Assembly (NCBI GenBank): GCA_039111635.1
Contig: JBCAQO010000012.1
Location: 1,488,001 to 1,552,000 of the forward strand
DNA from: Heterobasidion occidentale
Taxonomy: Eukaryota; Basidiomycota; Agaricomycetes; Russulales; Bondarzewiaceae
Length of the DNA stretch: 64,000 nt
Reading direction: 5' to 3'
Shown here: positions 12,046 to 24,655 of the stretch, in pieces
Layout of the letters: every line of letters begins with the position of its first letter
Numbering within the stretch: position 1 is the stretch's first letter
The notes under the pieces: model-generated
Seen by the model: the letters and a program-made list of their open reading frames with translations, nothing else
The model's database searches: none
What the model was told of the DNA's origin: nothing
Translations under genes and position numbers: made by a program

Positions 12046-14030
12046 TCAGTAGAGCTCTATGAGGCGCTTCATATCGGCCGCAGGAGATCCCGCGTCTAGC
12101 GACTTCTCTAATGTCTGCAAGGAATCGTGTCAACGGGATAGAATGAATGTTTGCAGCGTCAACGCACCTCATTCACCGCCAGATACTTCTCAACAAATTC
12201 TATTCCCAGAGCGTCCCAAATGATTTTATCATCCCTCAACATTTCCCGCGCGTCCTTCAAACTCCTCGGCATCCTCCCGACAATACCCATCCTCTTCCTC
12301 TGCGACTCCGATAGATCGCGCGCCATCCCCTCGCACTCCGCAATCTCGAGCTCCCTTCCGCTTTTAACACCCAACATCCCAGCAGAGAGAAGTGCCGCCA
12401 GCGCAATGTGAGGGGCAGCGGTGCCGTCTAGCGATCTGACTTCGAGATGATGCGAGCCTCGGGGGCCAGTGAGACGCACTAGAGCCTCGCGGTTCTCTCG
12501 GCCCCAGCAGGCATACGTTCCACCGGACCATACACCATCTTGAACCCGTGCGTACGAAGCCTGCGTAGGGAGTGTGAAGGGCGCAAGGGCTGGAAGATGT
12601 TCAAGGAGAGACTGGACGAAAGAACGCTCGAGAGGCGTCATTGTTGTTGATTTGTTTGTATCAGGATTCGCGAGTGGAGGTTTCGTGGCGCGCTCAGCAG
12701 TGGGGTGGATAGATATGTGCGCGTGGGCTGCGCTACCACCTGCCGGAATTCAGCATCACGTCAGTGAAGGAGTTTGAAGAACGAGAACAGCGCAAATAAG
12801 TGTCAACTGTAAGATCCATCAGGATCCGCCTTCAAATGTCACGATTCCTATTGATGAGTTCAATCGCCTGGCACAGGGCTTCAAAATTTCCGCGGATCCC
12901 ACACGACAGGTGGAGGAGACGTGTGGATCATGAGAACTTACTTACAGTTATCGGTATATACGCGAGGAGCCATAGTGGCGCGTAGACCATGTTTAGCTGC
13001 GATATTGACGATGGTCTCTCGCGTGGTGATCAATGCATCAGCAGCTTCAAGAGGCGGCAAGGGCCCTGTGACGACTTCATACTGCGGCGCGAAAATAAAA
13101 ATAAAAGTCAGTAAACTCGTTAGGGCTCCCATACGAAGCTAGCAATGATTTATGGAGGTCGGCTATTTTTGCAAGATCGTAGCAGTATCTCCGGTGTTCA
13201 GAGAAAGGATCGTTTTTAGAAAGACCAAAATAGTAGAATGTTGATCATGGGGGAAGCGTACTCAGACTTGGAAACTGCACGGTACTCACCTGGCCTGGAG
13301 CCGCCTCAGCATGATACATGAGAAGTTCGATACCTGCTGTCTCAAGCGTGTCCGCGATCTCCTCCATAACGACAGACGCCACCGAGCCCGTAGGCAGTGC
13401 AGCAGAGACGGACCATGGATGATCGTTCACAGCCTCGATCGGATCCGTCGACTTGAGAAGGATGAACTCGGTCTCAATTCCGACCAGGAACTCAACACCA
13501 GCCATCCGGGCATCCCTTCAGATAGGAGCTAGCAATGAACTGATTGATTCCACGACGACGATGATGATCACGCACTCCACAATGCGCTTCAAGATGGTGC
13601 GCGGACAATCCGATGTCTCAAACGTGCCCCTCCCATCCTTCCCCTTTATCTGCTCTTTCTCTTCGAACCAACCGAGAACGCTGGCGTGTCCTGGTGCGTA
13701 GCCACACGTGCGCATGGAGCTGAGATCAGGCGTGTACAGGTACTCACCCGTGCCCGTGAACCCGGGCGCAAGCGAGATCCCGATAAGGCCCAGCGCAGCT
13801 TTGGTGATTCCAATTCCTGGACGCGAGGAGGCGAGGAGAGCTGCAAAAGCAGAGAGCGGAACGACGCGATAGCGAGTGACGTTAGTGTAATCGTGCCATT
13901 GAAAGCGGATATAACGAATGCCCTTCGCGCGAAGGGAAGCGATAGAATGCTCGCCGAGCTTTGGCAGAAAGGTCGAGACAGAAGATGGAGTGTATGATAT
14001 GCCGAAGGTGTTGCTGGGCGAAGCCGCCAT
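12046..14030 (-). CDS. glutamine synthetase-like protein (type I / FluG C-terminal family)
   Basis: Five exons fit in frame: 14030-13576, 13515-13290, 13081-12946, 12739-12168, 12114-12046, total 1458 bp, 485 residues. The order is that of type-I glutamine synthetase: beta-grasp part IRYIRFQWHDYTNVTRYRVVP (about residues 38-58), catalytic start GVEFLVGIETEFILL with the metal-binding E-x-E, HAEAAPGQYEVVTGPLPP, RVYTDNCGSAAHAHISIHP with the HxH loop, VWSGGTYACWGRENREALVRL with the N-R substrate signature, and LEVRSLDGTAAPHIALAALL. Such fungal proteins are related to FluG and lengsin; they may ligate an amine to a gamma-carboxyl group, but the substrate is not predictable. The third intron (about 205 bp) is long for this genome. 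No lesion seen. It starts 990 bp from the divergent DUF6533 gene. Confidence 0.85.
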
Positions 14031-15020
14031 CGATGTAGATGGAGGTTTAGTGAGAGACGTGGAGAGGTGGTCTACGTGCGTCGCTGGTTTATGAAGATAG
14101 ACTCAAAGATAACTTAGCTGGTCACGAAACATCCCACTGCGTGCTAGCTTTGACGGAGACAGCTCGAGCGATTAGGGCATCGAAAAATTTCAGGCTCAAC
14201 GAAAGGCAAGTCGCCCAGTTGTGGTCACACATACGCGGTTTCAACAGAGGTCAGTCAAGTAAAGAGATTGGTACATGCTGTGTATTCTCTGTCTCGATGG
14301 CTAAGACAGATGACAATTGCTCTTTCCTCTCCAACACTCCCAAGACTGAAGAAATGTGAAACTCCAGGACAAGGTGTTTGCAGATATTTGCACGCCCATG
14401 AATTTCAAAGGATAACCAAACAGATAAGTCAATATCTGTCAATATACAAGTCCGAAACGTTACGCAACAGCCAATCAGTAAGCTTGACTTGCCACCTCGA
14501 CTTCAGCCCCAAAAGTAGCGAAACGAGAGTGAAACGAGACTAGTCGAGGAATATGCGGTGCTTCTTCTGTCGAGATTCCACTCATCTATTCTTGATATCC
14601 GCCAGAGAGGGCCCATTCGATCCAAGCCATGGCTCGGAAATTAGTCTTTCGTCCAGAATGTTGAAACTACACTCGAAGTCGCTTCAGCGGCGGCCGAGCA
14701 GGTTCGTTGCATGCTGTTGCATAATTGTTGCATGCGACTTATCTCTCGCAATTTCGAATCCTGGATCGGGCGAAGGCTCTGGATGGTCTAGCCCCGCCCT
14801 GGAAACTTATTCGACGAGCTCATAGCAGAAATTGCCTATCAACCAGGTGCCTCTCATATCCCTCTCATATACTGTATTCGCTTTACAAGGATTGTATCCC
14901 TCCTTTTCCCTACCCCTCATCTTGCTCACATTCCTTCTCTCATTCACCACAGGCAGCCCGAATACTGTTCACCGCGGATTGCTATTGCCCTCGACGGGGG
15001 GGCCGTCGTTACTCTCTTAG
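14031..15020. other. intergenic between divergent genes
   Basis: About 1 kb separating the GS-like gene (minus) from the DUF6533 gene (plus), so it should hold both promoters. No clear TATA box can be assigned and no ORF with a family signature is seen. Confidence 0.4.
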
Positions 15021-16786
15021 ATGTCGATTGACCTGACTGCATGGCGTCATGCACAGTGGGAACGGAATTGTCAGCGTGCGTTGCGCTTTCACCCTGCCCA
15101 TATTTCTTTGATGACCGCGTCGTCTGTTCCGCAGTGGCTGCTGCGACTCTCATCGTCTATGAATATTGTGAGTGTCCGGATTCTATATTCCCGTAGCCTT
15201 GACTGATTGAACGCTATTGGCGTGGTAGTCCTGCAATTGAGTAACGAGGTGGGTCTTCTATAACTGGGTCAAACTATCTCTACGTGCTTAGTCGGGGTTT
15301 AGGTCGAATTTTTCTGGGTACGTCGAGCTCTCTTCCATGATTGAGAGCGGAAACCCGCTTATTCGCTGCGCAGAAAAAGAAATGGTCCTTTGGGAAGACT
15401 GTATTTCTCTTCGTACGTCAACGGTCAAAAATTATCGGAAGAGTGCTGGTTGATCATTTTGAGGGTAGAGTCGTTATTATGGCATGGGATTCATGGTGTG
15501 AGTCTCAGGCCATGTTCTCCGTGGCAAAATGAAGACAAATATCTTATCTCTTCCAGTGCAAATGCTGTCGGTGCGTTCTTTTCGTGAGATCCTCTCGTCG
15601 CGTGGTCTGAATAGTGAAAACAGTCTTCCTGAGGGACGACCCATCTCTTGAGGTAAACCTACCCTTTTACTTCTCCGCGCGTTGATTCATTTTCACCTTC
15701 GATCGTAAACAGTAGTGAGTCCCGATCTAATGAAACTCGTCGTTTTTATTGAACTAACCCTTGAAACTTCAGTTGTACGGTAGTATCCCTCGACTGCCAT
15801 TCACGCCACTCACCCTGGAAAATTCGCCAGGTCTAAGGTTCTTCCACTGGCAAAATACTGGCGCCGCTATCCAGGTGATATCGACACACCGTAAATCATC
15901 TCCCTCGCAATCTCGCACCACCTAATTAAACGTCTTCAATACCGCAGTTATCCTCACGATGCGTCTCTACGCGATGTGGAAGAACAATAAATATATAGTA
16001 GCATTGCTCATCTCTCTAATAATTGTCGAAAGCACGGTCATCGGTGTAGTCTTCGGTTTGACTACAAAGACTGTTGGTTCGTCCTCGTTGCGTCGTCCGC
16101 ATGTTTGCGCTCAATTGATATATACTCAGCGACAAATAATCCTGCACAAGGCGTCTTTATTTGCGCGGATGGCGACAAGCCTGGGCGTCCATGGGCAACA
16201 TTTTACTACACCAGTATCCTCGTAACGGAGCTTGCCTTCCTCGGTCTGAGCTTGTTGCGCGCATGGTATGATCACGGCTTTGGTACGGGTGGAAGGTTGA
16301 AGATGATACTCACCCGAGATTCGGTGTACTATTTTGCTGTGTGAGTGTTCTCGTTTTTTCTTTTTCTTTTTCTTTGTTGCTATACTTACCGGAATATCCA
16401 CAGCATCTTTTGGATATACCTTGCAAACCAAATTATCTGGTGTATCAACATCGTGCGTTTCAGGCGATGTTTGTGCCAGTCACAGACTCTCATTCATGTA
16501 TCTGTGTCTTGAACAGCTCACACTCAACGAGGTTGCGACGGGCTTCTCCTTCTCTGTCTCCACCATCCTTGCCAACCGGCTCATGGTTTCCATACGCAAG
16601 CTGTACTACACAAAGATCGAGGGATCTGCGCTGCACTCGATCCGCTCTCGCGATCACAGTAATTTTGAAGTGGCAACGACTGGGCCTCACTACGAGGGTT
16701 ATGAGCTGCAGACCTTTCAAGAACGGAGAGCACGCAGTGAGTACTCTGGACATGCGATATATCTGTATGAGCTGAATTTTGCTTGA
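15021..16786 (+). CDS. DUF6533 multi-pass membrane protein
   Basis: Read through many short introns. Exons give MSIDLTAWRHAQWERNCQ, then LAAATLIVYEYFLQLSNEVEFFW, then KKKWSFGKTVFLF: this is the DUF6533 start, in which a YEY/YDY-L-L--E--F-W pattern leads into the first helices. Further exons read SKVLPLAKYWRRYP-VILTMRLYAMWKNNKYIVALL (15826-16070), NPAQGVFICADGDKPGRPW, TSILVTELAFLGLSLLRAW, LTRDSVYYFAV, IFWIYLANQIIWCINI and LANRLMVSIRKLYY, giving about seven hydrophobic segments. The last open exon stops at 16786. Family members are abundant in agarics and uncharacterised; a receptor-like role is sometimes suspected but unproven. The exon content between about 15410 and 15620 is uncertain. Confidence 0.7.
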
Positions 16787-17741
16787 GAAGGCCGGGGATA
16801 ACGACGCAGCGGAGGACTGATTCTTCAATCCCACCTTATCTCAGTGTTGTAATAGGCGCACAGGCCATAGGATCAGGCACACAATCTACGGAAATAGAGA
16901 TCTCCAAGTCCCTTCCATTTATCAAGCAACTGCCGCACTTTGTCCTCGTAGGTTTTCACATTCTGCACGTATCCGATAGTGAGAATGAGGAGGAATGGAG
17001 CACGGAACAATCGCACAATTTGTAAGTCTGTTCTTTGTCTCGACTCTTTTCACCTTCTGAGGACCTTACAGAAGGGGTCTGCCTCGTATGATGAGCCTAT
17101 GAATTCCATTGGCCACAAGACGGCTTCTTACAGCAAAATGCACATATAATTGTAGGCCCTTAGAGTCAAACTTTTGCAAGGTCAGATGATCCTGGTAATG
17201 AATATGTGAACTGTCTAACGCCGAGTGTGCAGCGCTCATACGCAATGCTATAGCCAAAAAGAGGAGAAAAACAAGCGAATCGATTACCATTGTTGGCCGC
17301 TATTGCCGCTCGGATGTTGATTGAAGTCTCAACTTAGAAACATGAACTCCGGTGAGAAATCCAGTGGTGTCATGGTAGGTCACAAGTGCGAGGGGCTGGT
17401 GGTGCAAGTTAGCGCACAGCGTGCAGCTTCGCGATCATCTGACAGCACTGGACCTTGCAAAAGTTACCGTCGAAGCGACTTCGAGTATGCGTTTGTCGTA
17501 ATCAGAGGTTCCTCATGTGACGGACTCTTCATTTGCCTGACTGAGACTGACACGACTTATGCGGGGCTTGCTCAACCCCGCGTAGATTGAATGTAACAAT
17601 TGACTGGCTCGTATCTTCAGATAAGAGCCAGTCGATAAACTGCACCCGTCGTGTTTGTCGTTCATCTTCTCCTCATTCCCTTCACGATCGTCCTTGCTAC
17701 TTACTACTCTAACTTCCCTTGGCTCTGTGAACGTATAGACG
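16787..17741. other. intergenic upstream of the permease
   Basis: About 950 bp. A minus-strand frame at 17066-17290 (74 codons) begins with MVIDSLVFLLFLAIALRMSAA, which resembles a signal peptide, but the rest shows no family signature and I do not call it a gene. The right end is the 5' leader of the permease. Confidence 0.35.
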
Positions 17742-20109
17742 ATGTCACTGGTCGAGGAGAAGTCTTCTGTCGGCCCAAAGCCACACACATCCGAAGGCTT
17801 GCCAGGTCGTACCAGGGACGAAGATCTCTTAGCAAGTTTGGGGTATAAGCAAGAGCTCAAGCGATCTTTCTCTCCCTGGGAGCTGTTTGGAATTGCCTTT
17901 AGTTTTATTGGGCTTTTCCCCTCTATTGCGTACGTTCACTCTGTCGTCGTCATACCAGCTTTGGAAGGGCGACTGTTGTCAAGGCGGTAAAACGAAACTT
18001 AAACTGAAGATCGCTATCCGCATCCGCAGATCTGTCCTTGTCTACGCTATCCCCAATGGAGGGCCCGTAGCCATGGTCTGGGGTGTACGTATACTTGATG
18101 GTTTTCATGAGGGAGCTAGGCCTGCACTCAAAATTGCACGAATCTATCATCCTAGTGGGCGGTCTGCATCCCTTTTCTAACCTGCGTAGCCCTCGCGCTT
18201 GCAGAACTTGGATCTGCGGCGCCGACGTCCGGTGGGCTCTATTACTGGACCCATACATTTTCGTCACCACCATACAAAAATGTCCTGTCCTGGGTGGTGG
18301 GCTGTAAGCACCTTCTCTTTTCTATCTTCTAAATTTTGTACCGATATGCTTTGCTTAATTGAAGATTCGAACTCTGTTGAAATCGTTGCTGGGGGTGCCT
18401 CTTGTGGCTGGGGATTATCCCTACAGATAATGGCGGCTGTGAGCATCGGGTCTGATATGACATTCGTACCAACTACTGCCCAGAACTTGTGAGTTCATAC
18501 TCACATTTTGGATATTAACAATTGCCCATTCACCGTACATTCACCGTACATAGCGGTGTTTATGCTGCAGTTTTACTCTTTCAAGGGGTCATCTGCAGTG
18601 TTGTCGTTAGGTATATCGCGCGCCTGCAGACGGTATACGTTATACTGAACGTGGTGTATGTATCGAACATATCCGATATGAAGGCACCCAACTGACCAAG
18701 GACCTAGTCTCTGTCTCGCCATCATCATCGGCTTGCCAGCGACGACTCCGACGGAACTGAAGAATACTACTAGCTTCGCGTTTGGAGACTTTCAAAATTG
18801 TACGTCACTTTGCACTTAGCTCCCGAACGTATATTCTACGACTTGATGTAAATCTACAGTCTATACCTGGCCAAATGGGTATGCTTTTATCTTGAGCTTC
18901 CTAGCTCCACTCTGGACCATGGGTGGGCCAGCACATTCCATTTTTGAAAACTTTCTCAGTGCTGATTTGCATTACTTGAGGTGGCATGGAAGCAAGTATA
19001 CATCTCAGCGAAGAAGCGTCCAATGCCAATGTGGCGGTGCCTTGGGCTATCGTAGCCTCTGTGATGATAGCAAGCGTTGTCGGCTGGGGTTCGTCACCGC
19101 CTGGCTCGGTTTTTTTTCTGAACCCCAAGCTAACGCACTCAAATAGGGATCAACGTGGCATTGGCTTTTAATATGGGCACGGATATGGAGTCAATCCTCG
19201 ACAGTCCTGTCGGTCAACCGATGGCTGCGGTAGTTATCATGTGTTATATATCCTACGCTCCCTCTCCCATGCAAAGTATTGTGTAGATCTTATTCAATAG
19301 CTTCGGCACCCGAGGCACGCTTGCTGTCTGGGCGATCGCTGTGGTAGTACAGTGCGTCACCGATTTTAACTTCTATAGCTTCCTCTCGAATTACGCTTAT
19401 TGATCTCCTTCCACAGATTCATGGTTGGAATAAGCGTTGTGAGCTCTCTCCCTCTTTCTATCACGCCTCGTATCTTGTAGTCTCTTAATTGGACTGTTAG
19501 ATCCTAGTCGGCTCCCGTCAAGTCTTTGCCTTCTCACGGGACGGTGCCCTTCCCTTCTCGCACATCCTTCGACGCGTCAATCCGTATACGCGCACGCCTA
19601 TCTATTCGGTTTGGTTCACTGTCATCGTCTCCCTTGCGCTTGGGCTTCTCGCCTTCGTAGGGCCAGCTGCTATTGGCACCGTATTTTCGCTCGCGATCGC
19701 AGGACAATGTACGGCATACGTGATCCCAATCAGCGCCCGGTTTTTGGGACGCAATGAATTCAAGCGAGGAGTGTTTCACCTGGGAGTCTTTGTGGGATTG
19801 TTTTTCTGATAGCTTCGATTAGCTTCAGCTGATCACGGTCTGCAGAGCTTACCGGTCGCCATCGTCGCTGTTTTGTGGATGGTGTTTAATGTGGTCATCA
19901 TCATCTTTCCGACTACACCCGCGCCAACTGCAGCCGAGATGAATTACACAGTGGCCATCTGGGGAGGCACTATCGCGATCTCTCTGGTGTATTATTACTT
20001 TCCCAAATACGGTGGGAGGAATTGGTTCAAGGGACCTGTCTCAACGCTTCAGGAGACGGCGTTCGAATCAGGTAGCGTTGTACAGGTTGATGTGGACAAG
20101 GCTTTCTGA
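17742..20109 (+). CDS. amino-acid/GABA/choline permease, APC superfamily (fungal ACT type)
   Basis: Imports amino acids or related amines across the plasma or vacuolar membrane by proton symport. The start ATG at 17742 opens MSLVEEKSSVGPKPH, a cytosolic tail. Exons then give ELKRSFSPWELFGIAFSFIG (first helix), YAIPNGGPVAMVWG, NSVEIVAGGASCGWGLSLQI, VYAAVLLFQGVICSVVV, LCLAIIIGLPATTPTE, FILSFLAPLWTMGG-MEASIHLSEEASNA (the loop with H-SEEA typical of UGA4/HNM1-like carriers), NVAVPWAIVASVMIASVVGWG, MGTDMESILDSPVGQPMA, GSRQVFAFSRDGALPFS, VWFTVIVSLALGLLAF and VAIVAVLWMVFNVVIIIFPT. About twelve helices are present, as in the family. The tail ends VVQVDVDKAF at 20109. About ten short introns. Substrate cannot be fixed from sequence. 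No clear lesion seen, though not every splice site was resolved. Confidence 0.85.
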
Positions 20110-20479
20110 ACCCAAAAATTCGGGCTCAGGAGGGAAGTGGGTAGGCGAAGGGTTTTGACATACATGAATATTTGACAGTCTTGCCTATCCGCAATGATTC
20201 TGAAGTAATAGACTACTATGGTCTGAGGTCAGCTCCAAAACTTCTCAGCGTAGAATCAAGCTACTGGCCATACTGAAGTCTTTAATTCCTTATTTTCCTA
20301 GAGCTGTGTCGGTCCCGTCTATATATTATTGAATAACATCGTCCTGCGGGCACTCTAGAGGCGCGGCCTTGATGCGCTGATGTCTATCACCCTTTCCGTC
20401 AACCCTAAGTCACGCAGAGTCTTCTCGTACAAATAGGCCCTTTGAGTCCGAGGTGATAAGCAAAAATAGAACTCTCAAT

Positions 20480-21239
20480 TCATACTATCGTGTCTTTACC
20501 CGATAAGAATGCTGTGAAAGCCTTTGTTCAAAAGGCTCTGCAGGCAAAATGCGGGGCTGCATACTGGGCTACGCCAGATCCAGAGGTGCGTGACGATCGG
20601 ACGAACTTTATCTCTAGATTCTCACTTACACTTTTCACAGCACCCGGAAGGTGCTATGCAATCTATCTACATTGTCAAGGTTCTAGCACTGCACGCTAAA
20701 TCGACGCGGGGGTTTGTTTTGACGCAGAATTACTACCCCGTCGGGACACTGTGTCTTGCCGTTCTGGCCATGAGTCAGACGTTCTCTTTCTCCGGTGTAC
20801 ACTCATAGCCTGGAAGGTCAAGCGTGCGTTTCTAGCGTATTCCACTGGATCCTTCAAGCTGCTGAATACAAGCTTCTCGGAGGAACACTGGGGAGCAAAG
20901 ACACGGGAAATGCGGTGGGGACTCACAATCCGGACTTTTCTCAAGAAACCACACCGACAGGACGAGCTAGCTGCGAGAATCCAACAATATCTGGATCATG
21001 GTGATCAGGATCAGGATCATGATTTCGAGGACGACGAAAACGCCATCGTTGACCAAAGCAGCCCCCCTCGAAGTGACGACGAGCACAATCATCTGAGTAA
21101 CGACAATTCCGATGACAATGACAATCTGTATACCGACGATAATAATGTCAATGATCGGGAGGATAGCCATGAACACCGTGGTCGTACTCATTTTTCCGAG
21201 AGGGGCGGCACTGAGGACGAAGATTTTGAGAAAGATTGA
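20480..21239 (+). pseudogene. DUF6532-like C-terminal fragment with acidic tail
   Basis: Pieces KNAVKAFVQKALQAKCGAAY (about 20505), MQSIYIVKVLALHAKSTRGF, NYYPVGTLCLAVLAM and, after a probable intron ending at the TAG near 20810, WKVKRAFLAYSTGSFKLLN and TSFSEEHWGAKTREMRWGL resemble DUF6532, a domain multiplied in agarics in which a Y-P-x-G-x-L-xLA helix, R-A-F and FS-xx-W occur in this order. The end is a low-complexity tail of Asp, Glu, His and Asn (about 20990-21220) ending EDEDFEKD. The N-terminal part of the domain is not seen, so this is probably a remnant. Function unknown. Confidence 0.45.
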
Positions 21240-22109
21240 GGATCTACACGCATTTTTCATGGATTCAGTGAGTAATTTATTTGTATCTACACTATTCTAT
21301 CCATTAAATTTTTGACGGCTAGGTTATTGAGTGTTCGCTAGGGCAAAAGAGGTGCAGCGGGACATGTTTTTTTTTGATCTGCTGTATCCTAATTTTCGGC
21401 TTCATCATATAAATCATACATTTTCTGTCACTCTCGTGCTTGATTTCTCTATTTGAAGGCTGCGCTGATCCGACAGAACAATGGATTTGCGTCTGTACGG
21501 TCTGTACCACCTGTCCTGTCTGACGCCTCCATCTGACAAATGATAATCTGATGGACTGATGCTATGATGGTCTGACGCTGTCTGACGGTCTGACGGTCTG
21601 ACGAAAGATATACTGATATCATAAAACTCTGTCCTCTCTGAATATGGCTACATAGCTGAATAGCTAAGCTACTGATGGACTGAAGCCACTGGGTGTGTTG
21701 TAAGTGAATGGCTGTACTGACATGGCTGAAATGACACACCCTGAAAGACCTGAGACCCCAAAATCAGCATACCTGTAGACTGGGGGTCAGAACGCCTCTG
21801 AAACGCCTCCGAAACGCTGACGGGCCCCGTTTCAGGGTCTGTCAGGGAACATACCCAAATGCTGATGCTCACGAGGACTGTCCATGAGGGCGTCTATCCC
21901 TTGAAGCTGGACTTGGCGGAGCTCGCAGCGAAGGGCCATTCTCCCACAAGATGAGAACGATGGGTACGTTTGGAATTTTTGCATATTGGACTCTTCCTTG
22001 AACTCATTTTGATCCGTGTGAGCAGTCTGACTGCTAACAGCATTGGGTGCGGAAGGTTAGCAATATGATGTGAAGGCCTAGGATAGACTGTGTTAGAAGG
22101 GACGTGGTG
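21240..22109. other. intergenic with short direct repeats
   Basis: About 870 bp. A short tandem run built on TCTGACGG occurs near 21570-21603, next to looser GATGGACTGATGC-type units; a poly-T of nine bases lies at about 21367. The right end may contain the last O-methyltransferase exon, which I could not place. Confidence 0.4.
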
Positions 22110-23926
22110 TGTCAGATTTGATGCCACAAGGCAGACAATGAACGCACCCCAGGTCCTTAAACTCGTTCAGGGTCCTTTCTCCCGCGTTCAGCAAGATAAG
22201 CATGTTGACGTCTTGGAGATACGTCCTGACGCTCCCGTAACCATAGTTCGGTAACAAGGGTTTAGGCGCCTGGACGGCGGACATCGGAGATGCGAGTCGA
22301 CCAGCGGCACAAGTCATTCACTCTTTCTATCCCTGACTCGGGCTGAAGGTCCACGTTACACGGAACGATGTATTCATCTATTGATGATTCAGAGACAGGG
22401 AAGAGGGGAAGGTGACCACAAGAACATACGGATGAGGACGCGACTGCCGGGTTTCAAGGCCGCGCGTATATTCTTCAATATCTTGATGCAATCGTCAACA
22501 GGCCAATCGTGTATGATTTTTCGCACCTTTGTATATCTTATCGTCAATTCTTCAGCCTCAAAAGGCCGGAAAGATAGGCGCACATGGTAGATATCCTGAT
22601 CCCTGACCGGCGGCCCCTTAAAGAAATCGAATGGAGTAAAATCTACGCGATGGTCAGCGGCAGCAGAAGGATACTCGTTTCGCCAGAGCTACGAATGGTT
22701 TTATGGTCGGAAAAGCAGAGCAGGCTTGATCGTCAAAAGAGCTTTTGCTCACGTTTTGCGCCTGTTCTATGATGTGAGGCAGGTCTTGCAGGGTGAGATG
22801 CAGGTTGGGGTACTTCTTTGCCAGCTCGATAGACACCATCCCCAGACCGCTCCCCACGTCACAGACGGTGGTGCCGTTAGGGAACTCTTTCCAAGGAAAC
22901 TCTGCGAACAGTGAGACGGAAAATGTCGGTGGTTGTTCAGAAGAAGCTGGCCAAGTGAAACAAAACCTACGGTTAATTACACCTTTAAGACCAGTGATCT
23001 TGGCCAGCCCTCCCATGGCACGATGTAATTGCTACAACAAAAATCAATTAGCGGGACTTGTATCATGTGTTGCTGTCTTACCGCGTTTGTGTTTGGCTGT
23101 AAGGACCATTTTTAACAGATATCGGCCAGCACAACAATTTTGAAGCTTACATGTGCATGGAAATAGTCGAACATCGTGCCGTTAGGGATCTCATGTCGAA
23201 TGCCCCATGTCCAAGCCGATCTTCGCGCCTCCAGCGAGTGACTGTATTCCGGATCGATCAATGCGTCGTAGAAGTTGGACACGGCGCATTTGTTGGTCTC
23301 ATTTGACCTCATTTGAACAAGCGAGCTAACGGTATTTTCCCGAAGCAAGGTCAAGGACAGAGGGTTATTGACGAAAATATTGGGCTGCGCTATGAACAGA
23401 GTGTCATCAGCACTGCACTACGTAGAGTCTCAAAAGAAATCTTACTTTCGCGAAAGCAATGCGTTGCCGCGAGGCAACGCATGACCCTCAGCAGTTTCCC
23501 GGAGTGAAGATTGGTTTTCTCGGCTATTTCATTAATGTGCATTCCTTTCGGACGAGTAGTTATGACATCGGCGACTCTCGAGTTGACGGCTACACGGAGG
23601 CAAGCTACGTCGTTTGTGGCCAAAGCGCGCTGCCAGATATGAAATTGATTATTGAACAGAAATCAAACAGTGACTGCCATGAGCCTACGCACGGTGAACA
23701 TGGTCAGAGCCGGAGGGGTGAGCGTGGTGGAAACTTGACGACATGCGCCTTCAAACACTCGAAGAGCCTTCTTCAATGCAGTTGTGTCCTGAGGCAGCTG
23801 AGGCTCAACCTTTGCGTCGATGGACGGTATTTCGCATCCGGCGAGTTCGTATTGCTGGATGGCATCCTCGGCAGCTGAATTGATGAGGATTAACAAAGCA
23901 CGAATCGTGTCTTTAGGGCTCGTCAT
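22110..23926 (-). CDS. SAM-dependent O-methyltransferase (plant/fungal OMT family 2)
   Basis: Transfers a methyl group from S-adenosylmethionine to a hydroxyl, usually of a phenolic metabolite. Start ATG at 23926 (MTSPKDTIRALLILINSAAE). The dimerisation half contains ATNDVACLRVAVNSRVADVI, INEIAEKTNLHSGKLLRVMR and NFYDALIDPEYSHSLEARRS. The catalytic half has the SAM motif VCDVGSGLGMVSIELAKKYP (about 22800-22880), LTLQDLPHIIEQAQ, KIIHDWPVDDCIKILKNIR with the catalytic H-D-W, and ALKPGSRVLI. Further C-terminal pieces are NYGYGSVRTYLQDVNMLILL and GERTLNEFKDLG, which reach about 22145; the terminal exon is not resolved, so the end is approximate. Several short introns. It is divergent from the halogenase 730 bp away, which suggests a shared biosynthetic role. 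Confidence 0.8.
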
Positions 23927-24655
23927 TGCCCAATTTTCGGGAGATGAGGGCGTAATCAACGTTCTGGGGAGGTGAGGTTTGGGAGTGGAGCAGGGAGACG
24001 CCGTTCACCTAGATACTCCATATACATTTGCCTATAATCTTATCAAAGGAAGCGTATTTCATCGAAGCTGCGGTGCTGAAAGGGAAAAGGAAAGGAAAGA
24101 CCCGGCCAGCGCTGTGTTCGATTGGACATGACCATGCCGAGCTGTGCCGCGACCTTACGAATTGGCTCACACTGACCATCGCTTAGCTGTATTTAGGAGA
24201 GAACCACCTCATCGAGTCGTCACAACCCTTGATCAGTCTGCTGGCAGGGACCGTCTTTGTTAGGCGTCGGAGCCCCACTACCATCTACAGTAGCGCTCAC
24301 AAGTATGGAGTCATCAGCCAATACTCACGTTCCCGAGCCTCGGTTCTAAGGGACTTTCGACGCTGCGGCAACCCTGAACAGTCTAGAATGGCAAAATATG
24401 GGGGCTCGAATTCCATCGGTCGGTCTTACACCCTTATGACATCCAGCATCCTCATTTTGACGTTTTGAAATCATGCGTTGCTTTCGCTCATCCGAATACA
24501 TTTCATTGTACACGCTCTAATCCCGAGAGGACACGTGCAGCAGCTCGATTTATGAATCCAGAGGACAAGCGTATAATGCTGCGCGCCCATCGCTTCGGTA
24601 TGGTACTATTTAAGGCCTTCAACAACCTTTGAGTCCAACAACACTGCTAAATACC
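23927..24655. promoter_or_regulatory. bidirectional promoter region between methyltransferase and halogenase
   Basis: 730 bp without a recognisable gene. TATTTAA at 24607-24613 lies 43 bp before the halogenase start. On the minus strand TGTATATGG near 24025-24017 lies about 95 bp before the methyltransferase start. A shared control region is an inference from the head-to-head layout. Confidence 0.45.

Noticed and set aside
17066..17290. Small secreted protein gene on the minus strand
   Set aside because: Signal-like start only; no intron pattern, no conserved end, no family match.
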